The notes: generated by a model not told the origin, from the letters alone. A stretch of 64,000 nt of DNA from Nitrospirota bacterium (GCA_030684575.1 JAUXVD010000022.1:7501-71500), one strand, 5' to 3'; positions 25,514 through 34,123 are shown, counted from the first letter of the stretch. Numbers and translations: made by a program.

Positions 25514-27010
25514 TTAGCGCGGCGACATCGGACTGATCTTCAGCATGCTCACGAGGCCTGCCACAAACGTCAACACCGCTCCTATCCCAAGACCAATCTG
25601 AGGCGCTGCATCGGTGGATGTTAGGGTGAAGAGCAGGGTCATGATCACCGCACCAGCGGTTTGCCCAAACAACCGGGCGGTGCCCTGCATACCTCCCGCG
25701 GCGCCACTCCGCTCGTTTGGTGCCGAGAGGAACATGGTGCGGTTGTTGGCCACATTAAAGAGGCCGAAACCGAGGCCACACAGCATGGTAAGCGGCACGA
25801 GCAGCAGCGGGTCGCCCTTCAGCGGCCACAGTGCGGTGGCCCCGAGCCCAGTCGCGAGACACAAACCGCCCACGGCACTAAGCCAGGCTGTCGACACGCG
25901 GTCCGCGAGACGGCTGGCGAACGGGGCGGCGATAGCCACGGTCAACGGCCAGGCCGTCATATAAAGCCCGGCTATCAACATGTCCTGCCCAAGCTCGTGC
26001 TGCAGGTAAAAAGGTAGCGCAACCATGCCCGCGGTCTGCCCAGCAAAACAACAAGCCGAGGCGATCACCGAAAAGCGGAATGAATCGGCGCGGAGCAAGT
26101 CGAGCGGGATCAGTGGTGCCTCCTTCGGCATTTCACGCTGAGCCAGCGCCACCATCTCAAGGGCTGCTGCGGCGAACAGGACGGCAGCCAGCGCCGGTCT
26201 GGTTGGAAGCAGTTCCGCGCCAATGACCAATGACGCAAAGGCTCCGGCATTCAACGCGACACTGAACAGGTCAAGCCGACGTGCCGTCCCGTCGACAGCC
26301 GGTAGCGCGCGGGTGGCGAGTAGCACCAACACACCCAAGGGTAGGTTGACGACGAAGAGCCAGGGCCAGTTTGCGGCTGATAGGACTGCCGCGCCGATCG
26401 CCGGACCGGCGGCAGACGACAGCGCCACGGCAAGGGCGTTCCAGCCGATAGCGGTGCCGAGCCGCCGATGTGGAACCACGACGCGCAGCAGCGCGACGCC
26501 GAGCGCCATGACGGCGGCGCCCCCGAGCCCCTGGAGGAAGCGGGCCGCGACGAGCCAAGGCAGGGACGGTGACAATGCGCACAACACGGACGCTCCAGTG
26601 AACAGCGCGACCCCCACAGTGAAAACCCGGCGATAGCCCAAGCTTTCCCCGAGCGCAGCGCAGGGCAGCAGGGCCATCAAGAGGGCGGTCTGGTAGGCGG
26701 TGATGACCCAGACCGACATGGCTGGCGTCACATGCAGCGATCGCGCAATCGTCGGCAGAGCGACGTTTGCAATGGCCGCGTCCAGCACCACGAGCACCAT
26801 GGCAGCCAGCACGGAGGCGATCGCAACCTTGCGTCTTGGCTCGCCCAGCCCCGACATTGCATCATCGGTATGCCCCGTGGATCGCATTTCCTTGTGGTCA
26901 TCAGCGCGAGCGGGCGATGTCGATCCGCGGGTCATGGAGGAAGGCACATGCAAAGCGCTGAATATCGGCGCCACACGGCGTCCTATGGCTTGGCTTAAGG
27001 CCATGGTCAT
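25514..27010 (-). CDS. MFS efflux transporter, DHA2 (EmrB/QacA-like, 14 TMS), 498 aa
   Basis: After a hydrophilic leader of about 60 residues come the multiple membrane helices typical of drug:H+ antiporter family 2. Motif C-like and motif D1-like patterns are seen: LDAAIANVALPTIA (motif D1, helix 1), GESLGYRRVF (motif A, loop 2-3) and ARFLQGLGGAAVMAL (motif B). It probably exports a small organic compound through the inner membrane. The ATG at 27010 overlaps the stop of the cupin gene (ATGA). The C-terminus may be altered, because coding-like sequence continues in another frame past its stop. Confidence 0.85.
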   Translation of the reverse strand: MTMALSQAIGRRVAPIFSALHVPSSMTRGSTSPARADDHKEMRSTGHTDDAMSGLGEPRRKVAIASVLAAMVLVVLDAAIANVALPTIARSLHVTPAMSVWVITAYQTALLMALLPCAALGESLGYRRVFTVGVALFTGASVLCALSPSLPWLVAARFLQGLGGAAVMALGVALLRVVVPHRRLGTAIGWNALAVALSSAAGPAIGAAVLSAANWPWLFVVNLPLGVLVLLATRALPAVDGTARRLDLFSVALNAGAFASLVIGAELLPTRPALAAVLFAAAALEMVALAQREMPKEAPLIPLDLLRADSFRFSVIASACCFAGQTAGMVALPFYLQHELGQDMLIAGLYMTAWPLTVAIAAPFASRLADRVSTAWLSAVGGLCLATGLGATALWPLKGDPLLLVPLTMLCGLGFGLFNVANNRTMFLSAPNERSGAAGGMQGTARLFGQTAGAVIMTLLFTLTSTDAAPQIGLGIGAVLTFVAGLVSMLKISPMSPR

Positions 27011-27552
27011 GGCGCCCCTAAGGTCCAGATGCCGTCCCGCTCAACATACCTCGTCACTCTGTGTTCTTCTTTGTCCTCCTTCTGCAAATCTCTCTCTGTA
27101 AAGCCGAATAACAGTGCGGCCCCGGAAATGCACCGTGTGTCGTGAGTATCTCCGGGTAGATACACCTGAACCTGTCCGGGTCGTACCAACGTAGAATCCC
27201 TTTTCACGAGTTTGACGCTACCGTTCGGGGCCTCGATTCGAGCATAGGTTCCCATCTCGATTTCGCCTTGCTGAATCGCATAGATGACCCACCCTCTGCC
27301 GTGATCATGGGGTGGCCTGTAGAGCCCTGTATGTTCCGTGTGGGCCAACAGCACGAACCCGTGTGCCGGATCCCGATACAGTTCGTTGTAGGCCGGAGCG
27401 TCCCGGTGCAGTGCCGCCAACCATTCCTCCGTGGAGGGCGCTTGGACGAGCTCCTCCAACTGCTGGCGGCAACCTGCGACCACTTCGGAGGTAAGAGGTC
27501 CCCAAATCTGCCTAACCCTCTCAATGAACTTTTCCAGCGAATTCTTAGCCAT
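27007..27552 (-). CDS. Cupin-superfamily protein, 181 aa
   Basis: AAAGGAAAAAC directly precedes the ATG at 27552. The core is a cupin barrel: motif 1 is RPPHDHGRGWVIYAIQQGE with metal-ligand histidines in PHDHG, and motif 2 is VYLPGDTHDTRCIS. The layout resembles cysteine dioxygenase-like thiol dioxygenases or small-molecule cupins, with an N-terminal helical part (residues 1-75). It is translationally coupled to the efflux transporter and divergent from a LysR gene, so it may modify or sense the compound that the pump exports. That role is inference. Confidence 0.75.
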   Translation of the reverse strand: MAKNSLEKFIERVRQIWGPLTSEVVAGCRQQLEELVQAPSTEEWLAALHRDAPAYNELYRDPAHGFVLLAHTEHTGLYRPPHDHGRGWVIYAIQQGEIEMGTYARIEAPNGSVKLVKRDSTLVRPGQVQVYLPGDTHDTRCISGAALLFGFTERDLQKEDKEEHRVTRYVERDGIWTLGAP

Positions 27553-27622
27553 GTTTTTCCTTTCAGCTCGTCGTGGATGGACCCTGTTCAATCGATAGGC
27601 GAAGTATAAGTAACGTACACAC

Positions 27623-27670
27623 ATGGCGGAAGACGCACTGATTGCATAGTGTCATTGCGTTTGACGCCAT
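27623..27670. promoter_or_regulatory. Operator-like dyad between LysR gene and cupin-MFS operon
   Basis: The sequence ATGGCG-N4-ACGC at 27623-27636 is mirrored by GCGT-N4-CGCCAT at 27657-27670, an interrupted dyad centred in the divergent intergenic region. A shorter dyad, CACTGATTGCATAGTG, lies inside. LysR regulators usually bind such interrupted dyads near their own promoter. It ends 20 bases before the LysR start at 27690 and 70 bases before the cupin start, and so supports the 27690 start over an earlier one at 27642. Confidence 0.6.
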
Positions 27671-27689
27671 ATCTCGACATAATGGATCC

Positions 27690-28586
27690 ATGGCGCGACC
27701 CGACTTCAATTTACTTGTCACCCTTGATGTGTTGCTCGCGGAAGGCAACGTGACGCGTGCGGCCCAACGATTGCGGCTCAGCTCGTCGGCAATGAGCCGG
27801 GCGCTGGCGCGATTACGCGAGACGACGGGCGATCCTTTACTGGTCAGGGCCGGACGGGGTCTCGTTCCCACGCCACGCGCGCTCGAACTCCGTGAGCGAG
27901 TCAGTCAGCTCGTGCAGGACGGAGAAGCGGTCCTGCGACCTGTCGAGAAGCTCAATCTCAAGCAGATAGTTCGAATGTTCACGCTGCGAACCAGCGAAGG
28001 CTTTGTGGAGAACTTCGGACCGGACCTCATTGCGCGCGTCGGCAAGGAGGCTCCCGGCGTGCGGCTGCGCTTCGTGCAGAAGCCAAACAAAGACAGCGCG
28101 CCGCTTCGCGACGGGACCGTCGATCTGGAAACAGGGGTTGTGGAGAAGACGACGGCTCCGGAGCTGCGTGTACAGGCATTGTTCCGAGACCGTTACATTG
28201 GCGTCGTGCGAAAAGGGCACCCGCTGAGCAAGGGAAAGATCACGCCCTCCCGTTATGCGTCAGGCCGACACATCTGCGTCTCGCGGGAGGGGCTCGCCTG
28301 GGAACCGATTGATGAAGCATTGAAGGCGTTAGGGCTGGAGCGGGACATCGTCACGATCGTCGGTGGCTTTTCCACCTCGCTGGGCCTGGCTCGCGCCTCA
28401 GACCTGATCGCCAGTGTGGCCGAACGCCACACCGGAAATTTGCGCGCCGGAATGCATAGCTTCCCCCTTCCGGTCTCCATGCCAGAATTCACGGTTTCAT
28501 TGCTCTGGCACCCGCGGCTGGATGCCGATCACGCGCATCGCTGGTTGCGCGGCCACGTTCGGAATATCTGTGCGGCGATCCGCTGA
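27690..28586 (+). CDS. LysR-family transcriptional regulator, 298 aa
   Basis: N-terminal winged helix-turn-helix (residues about 1-60: DFNLLVTLDVLLAEGNVTRA, recognition helix in SSSAMSRALARLRETTG), then the effector-binding domain (about 90-298; TLRTSEGFVENFGPDLIARV begins it). The opening DFNLL resembles the NodD/PcpR-like subgroup. It is divergent from the cupin-MFS operon and shares a dyad with it, so it most likely controls those genes in response to a small ligand. The unit looks like a self-contained transferable resistance or catabolic cassette, beside repeats and a gene remnant. Confidence 0.9.
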   Translation: MARPDFNLLVTLDVLLAEGNVTRAAQRLRLSSSAMSRALARLRETTGDPLLVRAGRGLVPTPRALELRERVSQLVQDGEAVLRPVEKLNLKQIVRMFTLRTSEGFVENFGPDLIARVGKEAPGVRLRFVQKPNKDSAPLRDGTVDLETGVVEKTTAPELRVQALFRDRYIGVVRKGHPLSKGKITPSRYASGRHICVSREGLAWEPIDEALKALGLERDIVTIVGGFSTSLGLARASDLIASVAERHTGNLRAGMHSFPLPVSMPEFTVSLLWHPRLDADHAHRWLRGHVRNICAAIR

Positions 28587-28823
28587 AGGACTGAGTCGCC
28601 CCAAATTTTCCAGCAGAACTCAGCCCTAAAGGTGGGTGTTTGACCGCTTGGAGCATCTGAACAGACTTTGTGCCCCTGAAGACAACAATGTCTGCTTTGG
28701 CAGAGGGGTGGTCAATCGCAGCGAGTTTTTGAATGGCCGCACTTGGCCGATAGCGGTCATTGCGTCAGGAAGGCTGCCCAGCGCAGTGCTACGGAACTAA
28801 TAAGTCTTTCGCAGGCGGCCCAA

Positions 28824-29477
28824 CTATCCGAACAGATCCATCTGGGTCTGTTGAGGCGGTTCGATGTCCAGCGTGGGTGCAGCAATGGGTGTCGCTGTAG
28901 TGGGTTCGGCTGGTTTGGTATTCCGGTCCAGAAACTCTCTGAGTTTTTTGAAGTCTTCACGAAGCGGTTCGAGCATGCTGCCTTGGTGTAAGGCCGCGGC
29001 TGGATGCAGCAGGGGGAAGAGCACAAAGTCTTTCATGTAGAACGCCTGCCCGCGAACCTTGGTAATCCCTACCTTCCGTTCCAGCAAGGTTTGTGTCGCC
29101 CAATTTCCCAACGTGCAGACGAGTGTAGGATGGATCATGGCAATCTGTTGCAGCAGAAACGGTTTGCACGTCTCGACTTCATCCGGCTCCGGGTCGCGGT
29201 TGTTCGGGGGGCGGCACTTGATCACGTTCGCGATGTAGATGTCGCTCCGTGACAAGCCTGCTGATTGCAGCAAGTCGTTTAAGAGTTTTCCTGCCGCTCC
29301 GACAAATGGTTCCCCCTGCCGGTCTTCGTTAAAGCCAGGCGCTTCTCCCACAAACATGACGCTCGCATGCGGATTTCCCACACCAAACACGACCTGGCTC
29401 CGGCCGAGTGTCGCCAGTTTGCACAGCTGGCAATTATGGAGAGATTTCGTAAGATCCTGAAGGGGTGTCGTGCTCAT
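28824..29477 (-). CDS. Uracil-DNA glycosylase, family 4 (Fe-S), 217 aa
   Basis: Removes uracil from DNA. Four cysteines for the [4Fe-4S] cluster are at residues 16, 19, 88 and 104 (CQLC, IKC, ETC). Motif 1 is GEAPGFNED, followed by GEPFVGAAGKLL; motif 3 is in LLHPAAAL. After the catalytic domain (about residue 185) there is a Pro/Thr-rich linker ending in QMDLFG at residues 212-217, which resembles a sliding-clamp binding motif (QxxLF type). That would tether the enzyme to replication; this is inference from the motif. Confidence 0.93.
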   Translation of the reverse strand: MSTTPLQDLTKSLHNCQLCKLATLGRSQVVFGVGNPHASVMFVGEAPGFNEDRQGEPFVGAAGKLLNDLLQSAGLSRSDIYIANVIKCRPPNNRDPEPDEVETCKPFLLQQIAMIHPTLVCTLGNWATQTLLERKVGITKVRGQAFYMKDFVLFPLLHPAAALHQGSMLEPLREDFKKLREFLDRNTKPAEPTTATPIAAPTLDIEPPQQTQMDLFG

Positions 29478-29631
29478 GGTTGAATAGAACCATCAAGAAG
29501 GTGGGCAATATCTTAGGAAGCTGAGCCAATGATGTCAATGTAAGCCAGAAGCGGCAGCATGAATGGTGCCACGTGCCATCAGAACAGTGTGAGTACTATG
29601 TGAAGAGCGATGAAGTTGGAACGTTTTGTGA

Positions 29632-29818
29632 GGATGGTCAAAAAGGTCTTCCGGCGAGGCCGCAGCGAGTGAAGGCCCGAGGCCGTACCCTCTGGGGCGC
29701 ACGGTGCGACGAATAAGGAGTACCACGTTTGTGCGCGCCGCCGAGTGGTGAGGCGGCCGGGTCCCCGTTGAGGGTCTGAACGGTGCGAGAACGAAGCCGG
29801 AGGCCTTTTTCACCATCC
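29632..29818 (-). repeat. Near-palindromic dispersed element, 187 bp (family copy 1)
   Basis: Minus-strand ends are GGATGGTGAAAAAGGCCTCC and, inverted, GGATGGTCAAAAAGGTCTTC. The inside includes GGCTTCGTTCTCGC near one end and CTGCGGCCTCGCCGG near the other, shared with the element at 44559-44684. It begins two bases past the stop of the lipoprotein gene, so it probably folds into a strong 3' hairpin. The short open frames across it are not genes. Confidence 0.75.
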
Positions 29819-29820
29819 GT

Positions 29821-30135
29821 CTACTCGACTCGGTAGCCTTTGGCAGCCAGGCAGGTATCGCGCATGGCATTGATGGTCGAGATCCCGTGCAGGGCGCGGG
29901 CATGGTCGGCGGGGCTTTGGGGGCCTGAGCCGAAGGGAAAGGGGGTGCGTTGGTTGTAGAACTGGTTTTCGTTCGCCAGTCTCGCCTTGTACTCGCACTC
30001 CATATAATCCCGTTCCAGATCTCGCTGACTTAGCCCTTGGGGATTGTCTCCACGCTCAAAGGAACCTGGCGCACATCCGGTACAGATCAGCGCAATGGCT
30101 ACTAGCAAGGCGGGTTTCATCAACAGTTGTCCCAT
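29821..30135 (-). CDS. Small lipoprotein, 104 aa
   Basis: The N-terminus MGQLLMKPALLVAIALICTG is followed by Cys, a clear lipobox (LICTGC), so the mature protein is lipid-anchored through that Cys. The start could also be five codons on (MKPALL). The mature part is hydrophilic with the segment SQRDLERDYMECEYKARLAN and a second pair of cysteines (ECE and DTCLAAKGY) that could form a disulfide. It lies 43 bases after hpnE on the same strand. Function unknown. Confidence 0.75.
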   Translation of the reverse strand: MGQLLMKPALLVAIALICTGCAPGSFERGDNPQGLSQRDLERDYMECEYKARLANENQFYNQRTPFPFGSGPQSPADHARALHGISTINAMRDTCLAAKGYRVE

Positions 30136-30177
30136 ACTCAAAGACCTACCATTGGATAGTGCCATCGTCAAGCGGAC

Positions 30178-31503
30178 CTATTGGCCAGCGATGGCATCGG
30201 CGCAATGGTTGCCACTGACAATCGCGCTTTCCAGGTTGGGCGGCCATCCTGTATCGGTCCAGGCCCCAGCCACGAGCAAGTTGGCGATCGGACTCCGTTG
30301 AATGGGCCGATGCAATTTCGTGCCGGGCCTGAGTGAGAGGGTGGCGTTGGGTATCGTGCGGCGGCGGATCGGCCCGAGCCTGCATCCGGGTCGGAGAAGT
30401 CCCAACGATCTGAGCATGTCAGGGATGAGGCTTTCTAGGTTGGAGTCCGGTCGAGTCTGCGCAAGTTGATGGTCGGTTGAGATCAGGGAGAAGTCTGTGC
30501 GGTCAGGCGTTGCCGCTGTGATGAGTAGCGAGTGAAACGGGGTATCGCCTAAGAGGATGAGGCGAGGGGTGGCGCAGGGTTGCTCGGCTTGCAGATGCAA
30601 GAGTGTGCCGTCTTGCGAACCCAGTTCCCCAAGCTGCTGGAAGTAGGCATAGAGGGTCAGCCATCGCTCCGGAAGTAACGGTGTGAGTTGCTGCGGGGGC
30701 AGGGCGGCGATATACCAATCGGCCTGCAGCAGTGACCCATTTTTCAAGAGGACGCCTGTGATGCGATCTCGCTCATACCTGAACTGTGCCGAGTCGGTCT
30801 TGCGTAAGATGGTCGCCCCGCCCGTCGTCAGTCCCTCAGTGATGGGTTGGATCAGGCAGGTCTGCAGCGAGTCCTGGACAATCGAGATGCGGTTATCGTG
30901 ACGAGTGCTCATGAACAGAGGCCGCAGCGATGTGATGAAGGCATCCGCGGACAATGCAGTGAGTGCATTGCCCGTCAGCCAGCGCGCGAGAGGATTCCAG
31001 ACGATACGGCAAGTCTGTGCGCTTTGTCCGATTGACGCCAGCCATTCCTCGGCGGTGCGCTGTTCCAGGTCGGCAGGCAGGCGCTCATTGTCCTCCCACA
31101 GCCGTTCCAATCGGGATACTAATCGCCATCGTTCCTTCCAGGGGAGGCCTGTAAACCTTAGTAGGCTAACCCAGGTATGAAGGGGGGCGGGGAGCCAGGC
31201 ACGCGGATAACGGGCAATGGTGCTCTCGTTGAGGCGAAATTCTAGAGGGATATGGAGCCCTATCGGCTGCTGGAGATTGGCATGGAGGGAGCGTAGTAAG
31301 GCCTGTGTTGCGTGATGGCACCCGAGGACTGTGAGCGGTTCAGAACCGTCGTACAGAGGCGTATCAGCGGGGGCATCCGCCACGAGTGGTAGAGGGTCGA
31401 CGATCGTGACTCGATATCCATGTTGAATGAGCCGGTAGGCGGCGGTGAGCCCGGCTGGACCTCCACCAAGAATTACGACGGACTGAGCATGCGTGGGCGT
31501 CAC
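30178..31503 (-). CDS. hpnE: Hydroxysqualene dehydroxylase (HpnE-like), 441 aa
   Basis: FAD-dependent amine-oxidase/phytoene-desaturase fold: the nucleotide-binding motif is VVILGGGPAGLTAAYRL at about residues 9-25, and the C-terminal FAD motif is in LLVAGAWTDTGWPPNLESAI. HpnE reduces hydroxysqualene to squalene, the last step of the HpnC/D/E route. The GTG start overlaps the hpnD stop by four bases (GTGA), which fixes the assignment to this pathway. The product would feed hopanoid or other triterpenoid synthesis; no squalene-hopene cyclase lies in the window. Confidence 0.85.
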   Translation of the reverse strand: MTPTHAQSVVILGGGPAGLTAAYRLIQHGYRVTIVDPLPLVADAPADTPLYDGSEPLTVLGCHHATQALLRSLHANLQQPIGLHIPLEFRLNESTIARYPRAWLPAPLHTWVSLLRFTGLPWKERWRLVSRLERLWEDNERLPADLEQRTAEEWLASIGQSAQTCRIVWNPLARWLTGNALTALSADAFITSLRPLFMSTRHDNRISIVQDSLQTCLIQPITEGLTTGGATILRKTDSAQFRYERDRITGVLLKNGSLLQADWYIAALPPQQLTPLLPERWLTLYAYFQQLGELGSQDGTLLHLQAEQPCATPRLILLGDTPFHSLLITAATPDRTDFSLISTDHQLAQTRPDSNLESLIPDMLRSLGLLRPGCRLGPIRRRTIPNATLSLRPGTKLHRPIQRSPIANLLVAGAWTDTGWPPNLESAIVSGNHCADAIAGQ

Positions 31504-32369
31504 GAGAATTTTGCGCGGAGCCAGACTCCGGCGGCAAGGGCCAGCCGATGATTGGTTGAGAGGCGGACGCGAGGGCCGAAAATCTGATGGCCCGGTTCCT
31601 CGATTTTTTTCAGGATGCGGAAATAGACCGCACGCATGATTTCCGAGACGGTCAGCGCGCTCCGGTCATGCGCTGGCAGGGATTCGAACGCGGCTTGTGC
31701 CTTGGCGTAGTACTCATGGGCCCGTGCGGCCTCGAAGGAGAGCAACGCGTGGAGCGCGGGATTCTCCTTCCGTTGTAGAATCATCTGCTCGGTGCATCCG
31801 AATTTTATCAGGTCTTCCTGTGGCAGGTAGATGCGGCCCTGGGCTGCATCGGTTTCGATGTCCCGCAGGATGTTCGTCAGTTGGAACGCCATGCCGAGAG
31901 CGACGGCGTAGTCTTGGGCCCTGGCTGAGGTCGGCCCGAAAATATGCAGGCAGATGAGTCCGACCACCGATGCGACGCGATAGCAGTAGAGCGAGAGATC
32001 TTGAAACGACGCGTATCGTGCCGCCGAGAGGTCCATGCCCACGCCCTTAATCAGCTCCTCGAAATAGGCCTGTGGGATCGATAGCTGTCTGACATGGGTG
32101 GCCAGGCTGATGGTGACCGGGAAGGTCGGTGTGCCTTGATAGGCCGCCTCCAGCTCGTTCCACCACCGTTGGAGCTCGGCCTCGGGTTTGCTGTCTGCCG
32201 GAGGCTCATCGACCGCGTTATCGACTTCCTTGCAGAAGGCATAGACCGTGTACATCGCCGCGCGCCTGGCTCGTGGGAGGAAGAGGAATGAATAGTAGAA
32301 ATTACTCCCGCTCTTCTTGGTGAGCGTGGTGCAGTAGGCTTGCGCGTCGGTCGAGGAGAGTATGGTCAT
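31500..32369 (-). CDS. hpnD: Presqualene diphosphate synthase (HpnD-like), 289 aa
   Basis: Squalene/phytoene synthase family. The first Asp-rich motif is in AFCKEVDNAVDE near residue 55, with the preceding SNFYYSFLFLPRARRAAMY block, and the second Asp-rich motif is in QLTNILRDIETDAAQGRIYL. It joins two farnesyl diphosphates. The ATG at 32369 is preferred because upstream sequence belongs to the BtuF-like gene ending five bases before. HpnD is chosen over HpnC because of the FYYSFLFLP pattern and the coupling to hpnE; phytoene synthase is the alternative. Confidence 0.83.
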   Translation of the reverse strand: MTILSSTDAQAYCTTLTKKSGSNFYYSFLFLPRARRAAMYTVYAFCKEVDNAVDEPPADSKPEAELQRWWNELEAAYQGTPTFPVTISLATHVRQLSIPQAYFEELIKGVGMDLSAARYASFQDLSLYCYRVASVVGLICLHIFGPTSARAQDYAVALGMAFQLTNILRDIETDAAQGRIYLPQEDLIKFGCTEQMILQRKENPALHALLSFEAARAHEYYAKAQAAFESLPAHDRSALTVSEIMRAVYFRILKKIEEPGHQIFGPRVRLSTNHRLALAAGVWLRAKFS

Positions 32370-32373
32370 GGCA

Positions 32374-33300
32374 TTAGTGCTGAGGTTGTGGCTCCAGGCG
32401 ACTGGCCATGGAATCGTGCATGGGGTATTGGTCTGATGGATGGAGGATGGCGGCCAACAGTTCAATCCCGTCAATCAGGCGCGGGCCAGGCCGGCTAAAA
32501 TACGAGGAGGCATCAACCAGGAATGTATGCTCTCTCAGTTTTGAGGGGATGGGCCATTGACCAGGTTGCTGCATGAGCTGGGATAGTTCCGTACGTGTCC
32601 GTTCAATTGAGAAGCCGCAGGGCATGACGATGAGTACGTCCGGGGACGCGGCGACGATATCGTCCCACGTCACCACGCGCGAAGGGGTGCCAGGCTGCGC
32701 TAGGACATCCTGTCCGCCTGCAAGTTGAACCATCTCAGGAACCCAATGACCTGCGACGTACAAGGGAGAGAGCCATTCGATACAGACCACGCGCGGGCGA
32801 TGCGAGAGGCCTTGGACGCGAGTGCGAACGGCTTCGAGTCGCTCGCGTAACTGCGCGGCGAGACGATGGCCCTCTGCCGAGCGGCCTGCCGCGTCGCCGA
32901 TCCGCACGACATCATCGATGACATCGTGGACCGTACCGGGGTTCAATGTCAGGACGGTCGGTTGGTGAGGCATGGCTCGCAGGGCCTCCTGCAGTTGATC
33001 CGGCGTGACGGCACAGACATGACAGAGGTCTTGGGAGAGGATCAGATCGGGGCGCGAGTCGCACAAGCGGTCATGGTTGAGCCGATAGAGCCGCTGGCCG
33101 GAGGCCACGAGCTGCGCGACTTGTCGATCGATCTCAGCGCTGGTCAGCCCATGAGGAGGGATTATCGGCTCAACCATGATGGGCACGTTCCCGACCGATG
33201 GCGGGTAGTCGCACTCATGACTGATTCCAACTAACTCCTCGCTCAGGCCGAGCGCGGCGATCACTTCGGTAGCACTGGGCAGCAGCGAACAGATTCTCAT
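32374..33300 (-). CDS. Cobalamin-binding/BtuF-like periplasmic-binding-fold protein, 308 aa, no signal peptide
   Basis: The sequence MRICSLLPSATEVIAALGL and PSRPDLILSQD-type blocks match the class III substrate-binding fold of BtuF/FhuD proteins. There is no signal peptide, so it is probably cytoplasmic, as in a subgroup of uncharacterised BtuF-like proteins in bacteria and plants. Motifs include ISHECDYPP, with a Cys near a His, and CHVCAV, with paired cysteines, which could bind a metal or corrinoid. No btuC/D genes are adjacent. It lies inside the squalene operon. A cobalamin link also fits the nearby class II ribonucleotide reductase. Confidence 0.75.
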   Translation of the reverse strand: MRICSLLPSATEVIAALGLSEELVGISHECDYPPSVGNVPIMVEPIIPPHGLTSAEIDRQVAQLVASGQRLYRLNHDRLCDSRPDLILSQDLCHVCAVTPDQLQEALRAMPHQPTVLTLNPGTVHDVIDDVVRIGDAAGRSAEGHRLAAQLRERLEAVRTRVQGLSHRPRVVCIEWLSPLYVAGHWVPEMVQLAGGQDVLAQPGTPSRVVTWDDIVAASPDVLIVMPCGFSIERTRTELSQLMQQPGQWPIPSKLREHTFLVDASSYFSRPGPRLIDGIELLAAILHPSDQYPMHDSMASRLEPQPQH

Positions 33301-33312
33301 ATCACTCGGTTC

Positions 33313-34008
33313 TTATGGGACGGGCCATAACCGCTCACGGAGTTCGCTGAGTCGAATCTGTGTGAGACTCGGGGTTATGGCATGGGCTTCATGCAGATCT
33401 TGGATCGTGTGCGTGTTCGCCACGGCGAGGACCTTCATCCCGGCTGTTTTCGCGCCGCGCAGGCCGGGGATGGAATCCTCGATGACCAAACAAGATTCCG
33501 GGGCGATGGTCTGCTTCGGGCGTTGTCGATTCAAGGCGTCGAGGGCATGGAGAAACGGCTCGGGATCGGGTTTCCCCTTGGTGACGTCTTCGGCGCCGGT
33601 GATGTGGAGAAACTCTTTGCGCAGCCCGGCCTGTTCGAGGATGAATTCGATCTCATGGCGGAGGGCGCCGGATGCAATGGCTAAGGGATACGTCGCTGCG
33701 GCTTCCTGCACCAATTCACGTACTCCCGGGAAAATGACCAGATGTCCCTTCACCGATTCCAGATAGGCCTGGGCTTTCCGTTGCATCAATGCCGTGATGG
33801 TCGCGAGATCGGTGGGGCGTTGATGTGCGGTGAGTGCCGCGAGAAAGCAGCCTCGATCGTCGTAGCCCAGGTAGTTGGCGTAGTAGTCGGACTCGGTCAG
33901 GCCGATGCCGATTTCAGCGAGCGTCTGGCGGAAACCGGCGAAATGGAGGGGTTCGGTGTCTGCGATGACTCCATCAAAATCAAAGATGATAGCGGAGAGT
34001 GTGTTCAT
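33313..34008 (-). CDS. HAD-superfamily hydrolase (beta-phosphoglucomutase/phosphatase type), 231 aa
   Basis: Motif I is IIFDFDGVIADTEPLH with catalytic Asp10 and Asp12; motif II is in PLAIASGA; motif III Lys is in EDVTKGKPDPEPF; motif IV is VIEDSIPGLRGAKTAG. A cap of about 65 residues follows motif I, as in subfamily IA phosphatases and phosphomutases. The exact phosphorylated substrate is unknown. Its stop lies 12 bases before the BtuF-like gene, so it is probably the first gene of the hpnD-hpnE operon. Confidence 0.88.
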   Translation of the reverse strand: MNTLSAIIFDFDGVIADTEPLHFAGFRQTLAEIGIGLTESDYYANYLGYDDRGCFLAALTAHQRPTDLATITALMQRKAQAYLESVKGHLVIFPGVRELVQEAAATYPLAIASGALRHEIEFILEQAGLRKEFLHITGAEDVTKGKPDPEPFLHALDALNRQRPKQTIAPESCLVIEDSIPGLRGAKTAGMKVLAVANTHTIQDLHEAHAITPSLTQIRLSELRERLWPVP

Positions 34009-34047
34009 GAGGGTTGTTCGAAAATATTGGCATGCCCACGAGATTGA

Positions 34048-34123
34048 GCAGGCTGTGGAAAAACTCGGTGAAAAATAAAAATACCGCGAAAACGCCGCTG
34101 GCGGTTTTTTTCAGCATCCTGCT
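34048..34123. repeat. Near-palindromic dispersed element, short form, 76 bp (family copy 2)
   Basis: Minus-strand ends AGCAGGATGCTGAAAAA and, inverted, AGCAGGCTGTGGAAAAA. Inside, CCGCCAGCGGCG with flanking A/T runs (34089-34110) can form a terminator hairpin. The GGATGCTGAAAAA end is the same as in the copy at 44559-44684. It lies between the HAD gene start and the stop of the SH3 gene, and may terminate the latter. Confidence 0.65.

Noticed and set aside
29535-29903. 122-codon minus open frame
   Set aside because: It runs through the near-palindromic element and overlaps the lipoprotein end in another frame.
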